From JAJTFA01 sp044351265 (GTDB lineage: Bacteria > Bacteroidota > Bacteroidia > UKL13-3): a DNA stretch of 14,989 bases. The position numbers and the translations under genes were made by a program. Below, piece by piece: positions 1 through 6,574 of this stretch (its first letter is position 1; each line of letters starts with the position of its first letter). The notes beneath the pieces were generated by a model. It made no database searches. It saw only the letters and a list, made by a program, of their open reading frames with translations, and had not been told where the DNA came from. The stretch is taken from NCBI GenBank assembly GCA_044351265.1, contig JBILGC010000047.1:1-14989 (forward strand), written 5' to 3'.

Positions 1-710
1 CTGCTATTCATCATGATGTTGAAATTGGTGAAGGCACATGGATAGGCTCTAATGTTACCATTTTTCCTGGTGCACGCATCGGTAAGAATTGTCGCATTTT
101 TCCTGGAGCAGTTGTCAGTGCCATACCTCAGGATTTAAAATTTAACGGAGAACAAACCATCGTTGAAATTGGTGATAATACCACCATCAGAGAATGTGTT
201 ACCATCAATCGCGGAACAGCAGATAGGCATATAACCAAGGTTGGTAAAAATTGCTTAATCATGGCCTATGTGCACCTTGCACATGATGTAATCGTTGGCG
301 ATCAGGTAATTATTGCCAATGGTGTGCAAGTTGCCGGGCATGTGAATATTGCCAACAATGCACGCATAGGTGGCTTATCGGCCGTGCATCAGTTTGTAAA
401 TATTGGAAGACATGTAATGATAGAAGGAGGCTCAATGGTAAGTAAGGATGTGCCGCCTTTTGTTAAAGCAGGCCGATACCCACTATCTTATGAAGGGGTT
501 AATTCTGTAGGTTTAAAAAGAAGTGGTTTCTCTGCTGAAAAGATAAATGAGATTCAGGATATATACCGTGTACTATTCGTGCACAATACCAATGTAGGTA
601 AAGCACTTAAACTGGTTGAGGCAGATATGCATGCCACACCGGAAAGAGATGAAATTATACAATTTGTGAGTGGTTCAGAGCGTGGAGTAATGAAAGGTTT
701 TCAGCGCTAA
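1..710 (+). CDS. lpxA: UDP-N-acetylglucosamine acyltransferase LpxA (5' end missing)
   Basis: This enzyme transfers an R-3-hydroxyacyl chain from acyl carrier protein to the 3-OH of UDP-GlcNAc in the cytoplasm, the first step of lipid A synthesis. The reading frame is open from position 3, upstream of the first internal ATG at 261, and gives 235 residues. By alignment from memory with E. coli LpxA, about 22-30 N-terminal residues lie outside the window. The translation shows left-handed beta-helix hexapeptide repeats (for example VEIGEG, ARIGKN, VEIGDN). It also has the strongly conserved IPQDLKF and TIRECVTINRGT stretches, then the active-site segment VHLAHD, whose second His aligns with catalytic His125 of E. 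coli. The AVHQF segment follows, then a helical C-terminal end with GVNSVGLKRSGF. Residues aligning with His144, Gln161, Gly173 and Arg204 are kept. The downstream ATPase gene starts 9 bp after the stop, so the two are probably co-transcribed. Identification is secure. Confidence 0.96.
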   Translation, partial: AIHHDVEIGEGTWIGSNVTIFPGARIGKNCRIFPGAVVSAIPQDLKFNGEQTIVEIGDNTTIRECVTINRGTADRHITKVGKNCLIMAYVHLAHDVIVGDQVIIANGVQVAGHVNIANNARIGGLSAVHQFVNIGRHVMIEGGSMVSKDVPPFVKAGRYPLSYEGVNSVGLKRSGFSAEKINEIQDIYRVLFVHNTNVGKALKLVEADMHATPERDEIIQFVSGSERGVMKGFQR

Positions 711-719
711 GGTTTTTTC

Positions 720-1352
720 ATGCAGGTTCAACTGCTCCATATCGGAAAAAAATTTAACAGGCAGTGGCTCTTTAAAGATTTATCGGCCATAATGCCTTCA
801 GCATCTTCAACAGCAGTAATAGGAAATAATGGCAGCGGTAAATCAACCTTGCTGCAAATTATATATGGTTGGCAAGTGCCAACTGTGGGTGAAATTATGA
901 TTGGTGCCAATCAGATAATTATCAAGCCTGAAGAAGTTCATCACATTGCTTCATTTGCGGCACCTTATCTGGAGTTGCCCGAAGAGCTTAACTTTCAAGA
1001 GTTGCTTCACTTTCATTTTAAGTTTAAGCAGTTGCAGGATGGTTTAAGTTTTAGTGATTTGGTGACAGTGAGTGGACTTAGTGGCGATGAAAATAAACCT
1101 ATCCGCTTATATTCATCAGGTATGAAACAGCGTGTAAAACTTGCTTTGGCCCTGTACAGCAAACATGAGTTGCTTCTTTTGGATGAGCCCTGCAGCAACT
1201 TGGATGAACAGGGAATAAACTGGTACCGAAATATGATGATGAATCGCAAGCAACCTGCAACCACCATTATTGCTTCCAATCAATCCTTTGAGTACGATTT
1301 TTGCTCAGCCTCAATAAATATATCCGATTTTAAAACGGTGCCTGCACAATAA
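720..1352 (+). CDS. ABC-type ATPase with atypical Q- and H-loops
   Basis: A single nucleotide-binding domain of 210 residues, the usual size for a stand-alone ABC ATPase. Walker A is GNNGSGKST (residues 35-43), the signature is YSSGMKQR (131-138), Walker B plus catalytic Glu is LLLLDEP (151-157), and the D-loop is SNLD (159-162). Two switch residues differ from the norm. The stretch where the Q-loop Gln is expected reads SFAAPYLELPEEL (78-90). The H-loop position, usually THD or similar, reads ASNQ near residue 185. No membrane segment is present and no permease gene is adjacent, so the partner is unknown. It lies 9 bp behind lpxA, which suggests a link to envelope biogenesis by context only. 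From memory, similar short ATPases follow lpxA in other Bacteroidota. Its last 23 bp overlap the end of convergent lpxB. The family is certain; the substrate cannot be told. Confidence 0.9.
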   Translation: MQVQLLHIGKKFNRQWLFKDLSAIMPSASSTAVIGNNGSGKSTLLQIIYGWQVPTVGEIMIGANQIIIKPEEVHHIASFAAPYLELPEELNFQELLHFHFKFKQLQDGLSFSDLVTVSGLSGDENKPIRLYSSGMKQRVKLALALYSKHELLLLDEPCSNLDEQGINWYRNMMMNRKQPATTIIASNQSFEYDFCSASINISDFKTVPAQ

Positions 1353-2433
1353 TCTCAGCTGCTCTAAGGCTTGCCCCCGGACCCCCAATTAATTTTTCAA
1401 GTGTGTTATAATCGTTCAGGAGACTGCTGTTTTTACTACCTCCGGGTAGCACCATATTCAATTCTTTTCTCATATTATCAGCCGTAACATCAAATTGTAT
1501 CAACTCCTTAATTGCAGGCTTATCCATGCATAGGTTAACCAATGAAATATATTTAACCTTTACCAATTGTTTGGCAATGAAGTAAGAAAGCGGATGTCCG
1601 GCATAGCCGCAAACCTGAGGCACATGCAATAATGCTGTTTCTAGTGTTGCCGTGCCACTGCAAACAATTGCAGCATCGCTGTTTTTAAGCAGATCATATG
1701 TTTGATTAAAAACCAGGTGCAACCGGTTGCTTAGCCATGGTTTGTAAAACGCTTCGGATATACCCGGTGCTCCTGCAATAACCAGCTTATAGGAGGTGAG
1801 TTGTTTAGTTGCCTCTATCATAACAGGCAGCATTCGTTTAATTTCTTGCTTGCGGCTGCCGGGGAGCAGCGCAATGATCGGCCATTCATCAATATTGTTA
1901 TTTTTCTTAAACCGGGTGGCAAATTTATACTGTGCAATTTCATCACACAGTGGGTTGCCAACGAAATGAGTTTTTACATTCCATTTTTTAAAATAATCAA
2001 CCTCAAAAGGAAAAATAATCAATAAATCATCTACAAACTTTTCTAGTTTTTTTGCCCTGTTTTCTTTCCATGCCCAAACTTTTGGGGCAATATAATAAAC
2101 CACTTTTATGCCCTTTGATTTACAATATTCTGCAATACGCAGATTAAATCCGGGATAGTCAATCAATACAACCACATCGGGTTTAAACGCATCTATTTGC
2201 GATTTGCAGAGGCGAAGGCTTTTAAATATTTTATTCAGGTTAAGCAGCACTTCTACAAACCCCATAATGGTAACATTTTTATAGTGGTTTAATAAACCGG
2301 GCGCTTGCGCTTGCATGCGGTCGCCTCCCCAGAAGTTGAATATGGCCTTTTCGTCTTTTTGCTTTATAGCAGCAATAAGATTGGCTCCGTGTAAATCACC
2401 TGATGCCTCTCCGGCAACTAAAAAATACTTCAT
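1330..2433 (-). CDS. lpxB: Lipid-A-disaccharide synthase LpxB
   Basis: A GT19 glycosyltransferase that joins UDP-2,3-diacylglucosamine and lipid X into the beta-1,6-linked lipid A disaccharide at the inner face of the inner membrane. The protein is 367 residues, close to the family's usual length (about 380). Diagnostic stretches are VAGEASGDLHGANLI (6-20), the IDYPGFN segment whose Asp92 aligns with E. coli Asp98, PKVWAWKENR (117-126), LPGSRKQEI (190-198) whose Arg194 aligns with E. coli Arg201, and CSGTATLETAL (258-268). I place the start at ATG 2433, giving MKYFLVAGEASGD, because the family begins almost directly with this glycine-rich strand. A TTG seven codons upstream would add a hydrophilic tail and overlap a -7 promoter motif. 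The gene converges on and overlaps the upstream ATPase gene. In this window lpxB is therefore not transcribed with lpxA. Confidence 0.96.
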   Translation of the reverse strand: MKYFLVAGEASGDLHGANLIAAIKQKDEKAIFNFWGGDRMQAQAPGLLNHYKNVTIMGFVEVLLNLNKIFKSLRLCKSQIDAFKPDVVVLIDYPGFNLRIAEYCKSKGIKVVYYIAPKVWAWKENRAKKLEKFVDDLLIIFPFEVDYFKKWNVKTHFVGNPLCDEIAQYKFATRFKKNNNIDEWPIIALLPGSRKQEIKRMLPVMIEATKQLTSYKLVIAGAPGISEAFYKPWLSNRLHLVFNQTYDLLKNSDAAIVCSGTATLETALLHVPQVCGYAGHPLSYFIAKQLVKVKYISLVNLCMDKPAIKELIQFDVTADNMRKELNMVLPGGSKNSSLLNDYNTLEKLIGGPGASLRAAEIIVQAPF

Positions 2434-2451
2434 ATGGGATTGGTGTGTGCA

Positions 2452-2459
2452 CAAATCTA
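2452..2459 (-). promoter_or_regulatory. Candidate -7 promoter element for lpxB
   Basis: Read on the minus strand this is TAGATTTG, an exact match to the Bacteroidota -7 consensus TAnnTTTG, ending 18 nt before the chosen lpxB ATG. I see no TTG at the expected -33 distance, so the call rests on the -7 element and its position. Confidence 0.5.
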
Positions 2460-2464
2460 ATTAT

Positions 2465-2491
2465 TTGAATCGTTAAGATTTACTACATTTG
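2465..2491 (+). promoter_or_regulatory. Candidate promoter for the coiled-coil gene
   Basis: TACATTTG at 2484-2491 matches the Bacteroidota -7 consensus TAnnTTTG exactly and ends 21 nt before the ATG at 2513. A TTG at 2465-2467 could serve as the -33 element, although the 16 nt between the two is slightly short for this promoter type. It lies back-to-back with the lpxB element in the same 79 bp divergent intergenic region. Confidence 0.5.
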
Positions 2492-2512
2492 ATTAACCAA
2501 TTAACAATTGTT

Positions 2513-3409
2513 ATGGAAAACAATAAATCAAGCCGTTCTGCTTCTTATCTGCTGCTATTGTTATTGCTGGGGTCAATAGCGGTTAACGTGTATCAATGGA
2601 AATCACACAATACTACTGTAATTGTTCATGAAAATGTGGTTGATAGCATGATCAGCGTTAGGGTGGAGTTGGAAAAAGAGCTGGCCACTACCGGTGTTGA
2701 ACTGGAGAAATATCGTGGGATGTCGGCTCAACTAGACAGTTTACTGAATGATGCCAACAATGAAATTGCAAAGCAGGAAATTAAGATTAGAAAACTCATA
2801 GCCTCGGAAAGCAATGCCAAAGCTTTGGGTAAGAAACTGGAAAAGGAATTGGCTGCATTACGCAAACTTAGAGATGAATATCTTGAGCAGATTGATCAAC
2901 TGATAACAGAGAATAAAGAACTCAAAGCAAAAAATGATGAATTGAATACTGCTGTTACCAATTTATCAGAAGACAAAAAGAGTCTTCAAAAAACAGTTGC
3001 CACGGCTTCTCAACTTAAGGCTGAATATATTAAGGTAAGTTCCTTTAAAAAGCGCGGCTCAGGTAAATACGTTGAATCATCAATAGCTAAACGAACCAAC
3101 AAGATTGATGTTTGCTTCACTGTTATGGATAATAAGGTGGCACCAGCCGGTGAGCGCATGCTGCACTTGGTAATTAAAGAACCTACCGGAAAGATATTGG
3201 CCGGCTATTCGAAAGCAGCGTTTAATGAAGCTGAAACAGGTAACGAACTTTCTGCAACAGCTTCCATGAAGATTAATTATACTGGTGAGAAACAAGATGC
3301 CTGTTTGCGTTATGAAAGCGATGAACGAATACTAACTTCCGGCAACTACAATATTGAGGTTTATATTGATGGAACGTTGGTTGCTACCTCCTCCTATTTT
3401 CTTAAATAA
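2513..3409 (+). CDS. Membrane-anchored coiled-coil protein, unknown function
   Basis: I do not recognise a named family. The 298-residue protein has a short basic N-terminus, one hydrophobic helix (SYLLLLLLLGSIAVNVY, residues 11-27) without a clear cleavage site, and a long Glu/Lys/Leu-rich heptad region (about 45-175) that should form a coiled coil. A C-terminal region (about 176-298) looks like a beta-sandwich: it contains VCFTVMDNKVAPAGERMLHL and NYNIEVYIDGTLVATSSYF. The likely topology is a signal anchor with coiled coil and C-terminal domain in the periplasm; this is inference. I choose ATG 2513 because the frame's earlier start at 2489 is a TTG inside the -7 promoter motif. A strong terminator follows the stop by 21 bp, so the gene is probably monocistronic. 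Proteins of this layout are common in Bacteroidota and are sometimes mis-annotated as SMC-like because of the coiled coil. Confidence 0.85.
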   Translation: MENNKSSRSASYLLLLLLLGSIAVNVYQWKSHNTTVIVHENVVDSMISVRVELEKELATTGVELEKYRGMSAQLDSLLNDANNEIAKQEIKIRKLIASESNAKALGKKLEKELAALRKLRDEYLEQIDQLITENKELKAKNDELNTAVTNLSEDKKSLQKTVATASQLKAEYIKVSSFKKRGSGKYVESSIAKRTNKIDVCFTVMDNKVAPAGERMLHLVIKEPTGKILAGYSKAAFNEAETGNELSATASMKINYTGEKQDACLRYESDERILTSGNYNIEVYIDGTLVATSSYFLK

Positions 3410-3430
3410 ACGATTGGTAAAGTTTCATAG

Positions 3431-3467
3431 AAATAAGCTGCCCGAATAAAGGCAGCTTATTTTGTTT
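3431..3467 (+). terminator. Rho-independent terminator
   Basis: A perfect 12-bp stem (AAATAAGCTGCC at 3431-3442 pairing with GGCAGCTTATTT at 3451-3462) encloses an 8-nt loop and runs into a T-rich tail (TTTTGTTT, 3460-3467). It lies 21 bp after the coiled-coil gene's stop, and no gene converges on it. Confidence 0.92.
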
Positions 3468-3506
3468 AAGCCTACTTAAATGCTTTTTTTAATGCCTGAT
3501 AATGTA

Positions 3507-3514
3507 TAATATTG
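3507..3514 (+). promoter_or_regulatory. Weak candidate -7 element for the PKD/T9SS gene
   Basis: TAATATTG differs from TAnnTTTG at one position and ends 26 nt before the ATG at 3541. The strong terminator just upstream means this gene needs its own promoter somewhere in 3468-3540, and this is the best match I see. No clear -33 TTG is present. Confidence 0.3.
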
Positions 3515-3540
3515 AATAAACTTAGCTAATTGTAACTACT

Positions 3541-5154
3541 ATGAAAAAAATGCTTTTGGTTTTAATGCTTTTCGCTGCTATTGCAGAAGCACAAATTACC
3601 ATTAACAACTCAGATATGCCTGTTCGCGGAGATACTTTACGCTATAGTGTTAGCAGTATAGCTGATATTACTGCCAGACTTGCACTGTCAGGAGCTAACC
3701 AAATATGGAATTTTAATGATTTGAGGCCAGCCAGCCAAAATATAGCCAGCTTCAAACGTGCAGCAGATATCAATGCAGCCTATAGTTTTACATTTTCAGC
3801 TTCTACCTATGGTACGGAGGCCTCTAACACATCTTTTGGCGGCTTACTTCAGGCATCCGATGTTTTTAGTTTTTATACCAATTCATCTTCTTCATATGCA
3901 TGTGATGGCCGCGGTTTTGAGGTTAGTGGTTCGCCTTTACCTCTTACACAAACGTATTCAGGTAAAGACGTGGTCTATAAATTTCCAATGAATTTTGGGG
4001 ATAAGGATAGCAATACCTACATCAGCAACTCGGTTAATGCCCTTATTGTTACCCTCAATGGTGGCGGTAAGCGCGTAAACACTGTTGATGCTTGGGGTAG
4101 CCTAACCACCCCATTTGGAACGTTTGATTGCTTAAGGGTGAAAAGCCAAATCATCACCTATGATACGGTGCGTAGTAGTTTAATTCCAATTCCTTTTCCT
4201 ATTACTCAAAATGTAACCGAATATAAGTGGATTGCAAAGGGCCAGAAAATCCCATTGCTTGAAATCAGAGTGCCTGCGGGTGGCGGTGGCCAAACCACCA
4301 TTAATTACAGAGATCGCTACAGGCCAGAAGCCTATGAAAATAAAGCCCGTTTCACCATAAGGGCAAATAAACTTACCTATGCTGTAAATAACAATTCCGA
4401 TACTTGTGTGCTTACCAACAGCAGTTTAAATAACCCAAACTCTGTGCAATGGACTATCTCACCAAATACATACACGTTTACCGGTGGAACAAATGCTACA
4501 TCCAACACGGTTAAAATATTTTTTACAGATACGGGTAAATACACCATTAAACTTAGAGCCAATTATAACGGAGGTTTTGATGATACCACACGTATTAATT
4601 TAATTACTGTGGCCAAAGGTCCTGTTGTTAAATTTGGTGCCGACCGAAATGCTACCAATACCACAGCAATTGTTCAGTTGATTGACTCAAGTGAAGGCAA
4701 TCCTACCAGCTGGAAATGGACCATTACGCCTAATACGATTTCCTATGTTGGAGGTACAAAAGATACAAGCCAAAACCCCAAAGTTATTTTTGATGTTCCG
4801 GGAACTTATTCGGTTAGTTTACGAATTACCAATGCGCTAACTTCTGCAACGCTCACCAAAACCAATTTTATAAATAGCTATAATACTGCTGTAAAAGAAG
4901 TGAGTGCTAAAAACCATGGCTGGCAATTATCTCCTAACCCTGTAACCGATAAACTTTGGGTTAAAACCACAAGTACTAAGATTAAGAGTGTTGAACTCTT
5001 TGATATCACCGGCAAATTGGTTCACCCTGAAATCATTAGCAGCTTGCCTGCTGAGTGGGAGATTGATTGCAGCACCCTAAAGCCCGGAATTTATTTTGCT
5101 AAGTTAACCAATACGCAGGGTGAAATGGAAACCAGGCGAATCTCTGTTAAATAA
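3541..5154 (+). CDS. Secreted T9SS protein with two PKD-like repeats
   Basis: A 537-residue exported protein. Residues 1-17 form a Sec signal peptide (MKKMLLVLMLFAAIAEA, cleavage before Gln18). Residues 18 to about 275 are a large region of no named family, rich in Ser/Thr/Asn and Tyr, containing TPFGTFDCLRVK. Two tandem PKD-like beta-sandwich repeats follow (about 280-365 and 366-450). They share the pattern W-x-I-x-PNT, then GGT, then V-x-(I/F)-F, then GxY(T/S)(I/V)-x-L; compare WTISPNTYTFTGGT (304-317) with WTITPNTISYVGGT. The C-terminal 75 residues are a type A sorting domain (SPNPVTDKLWVK, VELFDITGKLV, LKPGIYFAKL). That domain sends the protein through the type IX system to the cell surface or medium. 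Function is unknown; PKD repeats usually act as spacers or binding modules. It stands alone between a terminator and the next gene's promoter. Confidence 0.9.
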   Translation: MKKMLLVLMLFAAIAEAQITINNSDMPVRGDTLRYSVSSIADITARLALSGANQIWNFNDLRPASQNIASFKRAADINAAYSFTFSASTYGTEASNTSFGGLLQASDVFSFYTNSSSSYACDGRGFEVSGSPLPLTQTYSGKDVVYKFPMNFGDKDSNTYISNSVNALIVTLNGGGKRVNTVDAWGSLTTPFGTFDCLRVKSQIITYDTVRSSLIPIPFPITQNVTEYKWIAKGQKIPLLEIRVPAGGGGQTTINYRDRYRPEAYENKARFTIRANKLTYAVNNNSDTCVLTNSSLNNPNSVQWTISPNTYTFTGGTNATSNTVKIFFTDTGKYTIKLRANYNGGFDDTTRINLITVAKGPVVKFGADRNATNTTAIVQLIDSSEGNPTSWKWTITPNTISYVGGTKDTSQNPKVIFDVPGTYSVSLRITNALTSATLTKTNFINSYNTAVKEVSAKNHGWQLSPNPVTDKLWVKTTSTKIKSVELFDITGKLVHPEIISSLPAEWEIDCSTLKPGIYFAKLTNTQGEMETRRISVK

Positions 5155-5167
5155 GCCTTAAACAGTA

Positions 5168-5188
5168 ATTTAAATACATGATTTAAAT
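5168..5188. repeat. Two copies of palindrome ATTTAAAT
   Basis: The self-complementary octamer ATTTAAAT occurs at 5168-5175 and 5181-5188, 13 bp start to start. The two copies can also pair as an 8-bp AT-only hairpin with loop ACATG. They lie in the 99 bp between the T9SS gene's stop and the synthase start. No T-run follows, so a terminator role is unlikely. A protein-binding site is possible but unproven. Confidence 0.35.
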
Positions 5189-5201
5189 GTTAATTATTCA
5201 T

Positions 5202-5214
5202 TCACAAATTGTGA
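5202..5214. promoter_or_regulatory. Possible operator (odd-centred inverted repeat)
   Basis: TCACAA-A-TTGTGA is a perfect 6-bp inverted repeat about a single central base. It ends 10 bp before the candidate -7 element at 5225-5232, roughly where a regulator or the -33 region would sit. Its half-sites are everted relative to the CRP consensus, so it should not be called a CRP site. No regulator gene is nearby. Confidence 0.3.
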
Positions 5215-5224
5215 GGTGATGTAT

Positions 5225-5232
5225 TATTTTTG
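5225..5232 (+). promoter_or_regulatory. Candidate -7 promoter element for the oxoamine synthase
   Basis: TATTTTTG is an exact TAnnTTTG match ending 21 nt before the ATG at 5254, the same spacing as in front of the coiled-coil gene. No good -33 TTG is seen at the usual distance. The TTG at 5230 that opens the longer reading frame is part of this motif, which argues against it as a start codon. Confidence 0.5.
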
Positions 5233-5253
5233 CCCTCAAACCAAATAACCGCG

Positions 5254-6510
5254 ATGGATATTTTTGAAAAATTAAATAAAAAGGCAGGGCCTCTTGGTCA
5301 GCATGCCGATGATGCATACGGATATTATATGTTTCCCCGCTTGGAGGGTGAAATTGGTCCGCGCATGAAGTTTAAGGGTCAGATGATGCTTAACTGGAGT
5401 TTAAATAACTACCTAGGTTTAGCCAATCATCCGGAGGTTAGAAAAGTTGATGCAGATGCTACTCAAGAATATGGATTGGCCTACCCGATGGGAGCACGCA
5501 TGATGAGCGGAAATTCTGTTTACCATGAGCAACTTGATAGAGAATTGGCAGCTTTTGTGGGTAAAGAAGATGCGGTGCTTTTGAACTACGGTTATCAGGG
5601 TATGGTTAGCGCTATTGATGCGCTGGTTGATAGGCATGATGTGATTGTATATGATGCCGAGAGCCACGCCTGCATTGTAGATGGTGTGCGTCTGCATATG
5701 GGCAAGCGTTTTGTATTTGCACACAATGATATTGAGAATTTAGAGGTGCAATTGCAACGTGCCACAAAACTTGTTGAAGGTACACCCGGTGGTATTTTGG
5801 TTATAACCGAAGGTGTATTTGGTATGACAGGGGCTCAGGGCAAAATCAATGAAATTACTGAACTAAAGAAAAAATACAACTTCCGATTATTTGTAGACGA
5901 TGCACATGGTTTTGGTACGATGGGTAAAACCGGTGGTGGCATTGGGTTTGAGCAAAATTGTAATGATGGTATTGACGTTTATTTCGGTACGTTCGCCAAA
6001 TCCATGGCATTAATTGGTGGTTTTATTGCTGCTAAAAAAGACGTAGTAAAGTACCTGCGCTATAATTTGCGCTCACAGATTTATGCCAAGTCTTTACCTA
6101 TGCCAATTGTTAAAGGTGCACTAAAAAGACTTGAGTTAATACGTAATCATCCTGAATATATTGAGAAACTTTGGACAATTGTAAATGCACTTCAAAAAGG
6201 CCTTAGAGAGCAAGGTTTTGATATTGGCAAAACCAATACTTGTGTTACCCCTGTAATGATGAAGGGAACAGTTGGCGAGGCAACAGCAGTTGTGCACGAT
6301 TTGAGAGAGAATTATAAAATATTTTGCTCGGTGGTGGTGTATCCGGTTATTCCTAAAGGAATGATTTTACTGCGCTTAATTCCTACTGCCGTGCATACAT
6401 TGGATGATGTAAAGGAAACCATTCATGCTTTTGCTGAGGTAAGAGGGAAATTAGCTCAAGGTAAATATCAGGTAGAAAAAGGTATAGTTGCAATGGGTGA
6501 AACTCATTAA
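5254..6510 (+). CDS. PLP-dependent alpha-oxoamine synthase family enzyme
   Basis: A fold-type I PLP enzyme of 418 residues. It is related to 8-amino-7-oxononanoate synthase, 2-amino-3-ketobutyrate CoA ligase and serine palmitoyltransferase, which condense an amino acid with an acyl-CoA and lose CO2. Visible residues: His138 in ESHACIVDG (stacks on PLP), Asp215 and His218 in VDDAHGFG (PLP N1 and O3 contacts), and Lys249 in GTFAKSMALIGG (Schiff base). The start follows ATG 5254, giving MDIFEKLNKKAGPLGQ; from memory, Bacteroidota relatives begin with similar sequence. It differs clearly from the Bacteroidota serine palmitoyltransferase: the usual GSGGSR-type loop reads YPMGARMMSGN, and the GF-x-x-N stretch reads NYGYQGM. 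The substrate is therefore unknown. Sphingoid bases, sulfonolipid (capnine-type) long-chain bases or another alpha-oxoamine are possible. No biotin or threonine-degradation genes are adjacent. It is probably cytoplasmic and transcribed alone. Confidence 0.88.
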   Translation: MDIFEKLNKKAGPLGQHADDAYGYYMFPRLEGEIGPRMKFKGQMMLNWSLNNYLGLANHPEVRKVDADATQEYGLAYPMGARMMSGNSVYHEQLDRELAAFVGKEDAVLLNYGYQGMVSAIDALVDRHDVIVYDAESHACIVDGVRLHMGKRFVFAHNDIENLEVQLQRATKLVEGTPGGILVITEGVFGMTGAQGKINEITELKKKYNFRLFVDDAHGFGTMGKTGGGIGFEQNCNDGIDVYFGTFAKSMALIGGFIAAKKDVVKYLRYNLRSQIYAKSLPMPIVKGALKRLELIRNHPEYIEKLWTIVNALQKGLREQGFDIGKTNTCVTPVMMKGTVGEATAVVHDLRENYKIFCSVVVYPVIPKGMILLRLIPTAVHTLDDVKETIHAFAEVRGKLAQGKYQVEKGIVAMGETH

Positions 6511-6537
6511 TTTATTATTGATTAAAATAGGAGAAGG

Positions 6538-6571
6538 GGAGGTAGCCAATATCTAGTAGCCTCCTTTTTTT
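6538..6571 (+). terminator. Probable intrinsic terminator between convergent genes
   Basis: GGAGG (6538-6542) can pair with CCTCC (6560-6564), with further weak pairing inside (TAG with CTA), and is followed by seven T residues (6565-6571). It lies 27 bp after the synthase stop. In reverse it could also slow transcripts from the DUF2490 gene, but the T-tract on that side is poor. Confidence 0.6.
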
Positions 6572-6574
6572 ATG

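Noticed and set aside
2434..2454. TTG start seven codons upstream of lpxB ATG
   Set aside because: It overlaps the minus-strand -7 motif and adds residues before the first conserved strand of LpxB.
2489..2512. TTG start upstream of the coiled-coil gene's ATG
   Set aside because: The TTG is the last part of a consensus -7 promoter motif, so it is probably not transcribed; ATG 2513 also gives a normal signal-anchor N-terminus.
4440..4760. Possible internal tandem DNA duplication in the PKD region
   Set aside because: The similarity is at the protein level (PKD-like fold repeats); the DNA is too diverged to be a recent duplication.
5202..5214. CRP/FNR-type binding site
   Set aside because: The half-sites are in everted order with a 1-bp centre; CRP sites are TGTGA-N6-TCACA. 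It is kept only as an unnamed inverted repeat.
5230..5253. TTG start upstream of the oxoamine synthase ATG
   Set aside because: It overlaps the -7 element TATTTTTG; ATG 5254 gives MDIFEKL, the N-terminus I remember for relatives.
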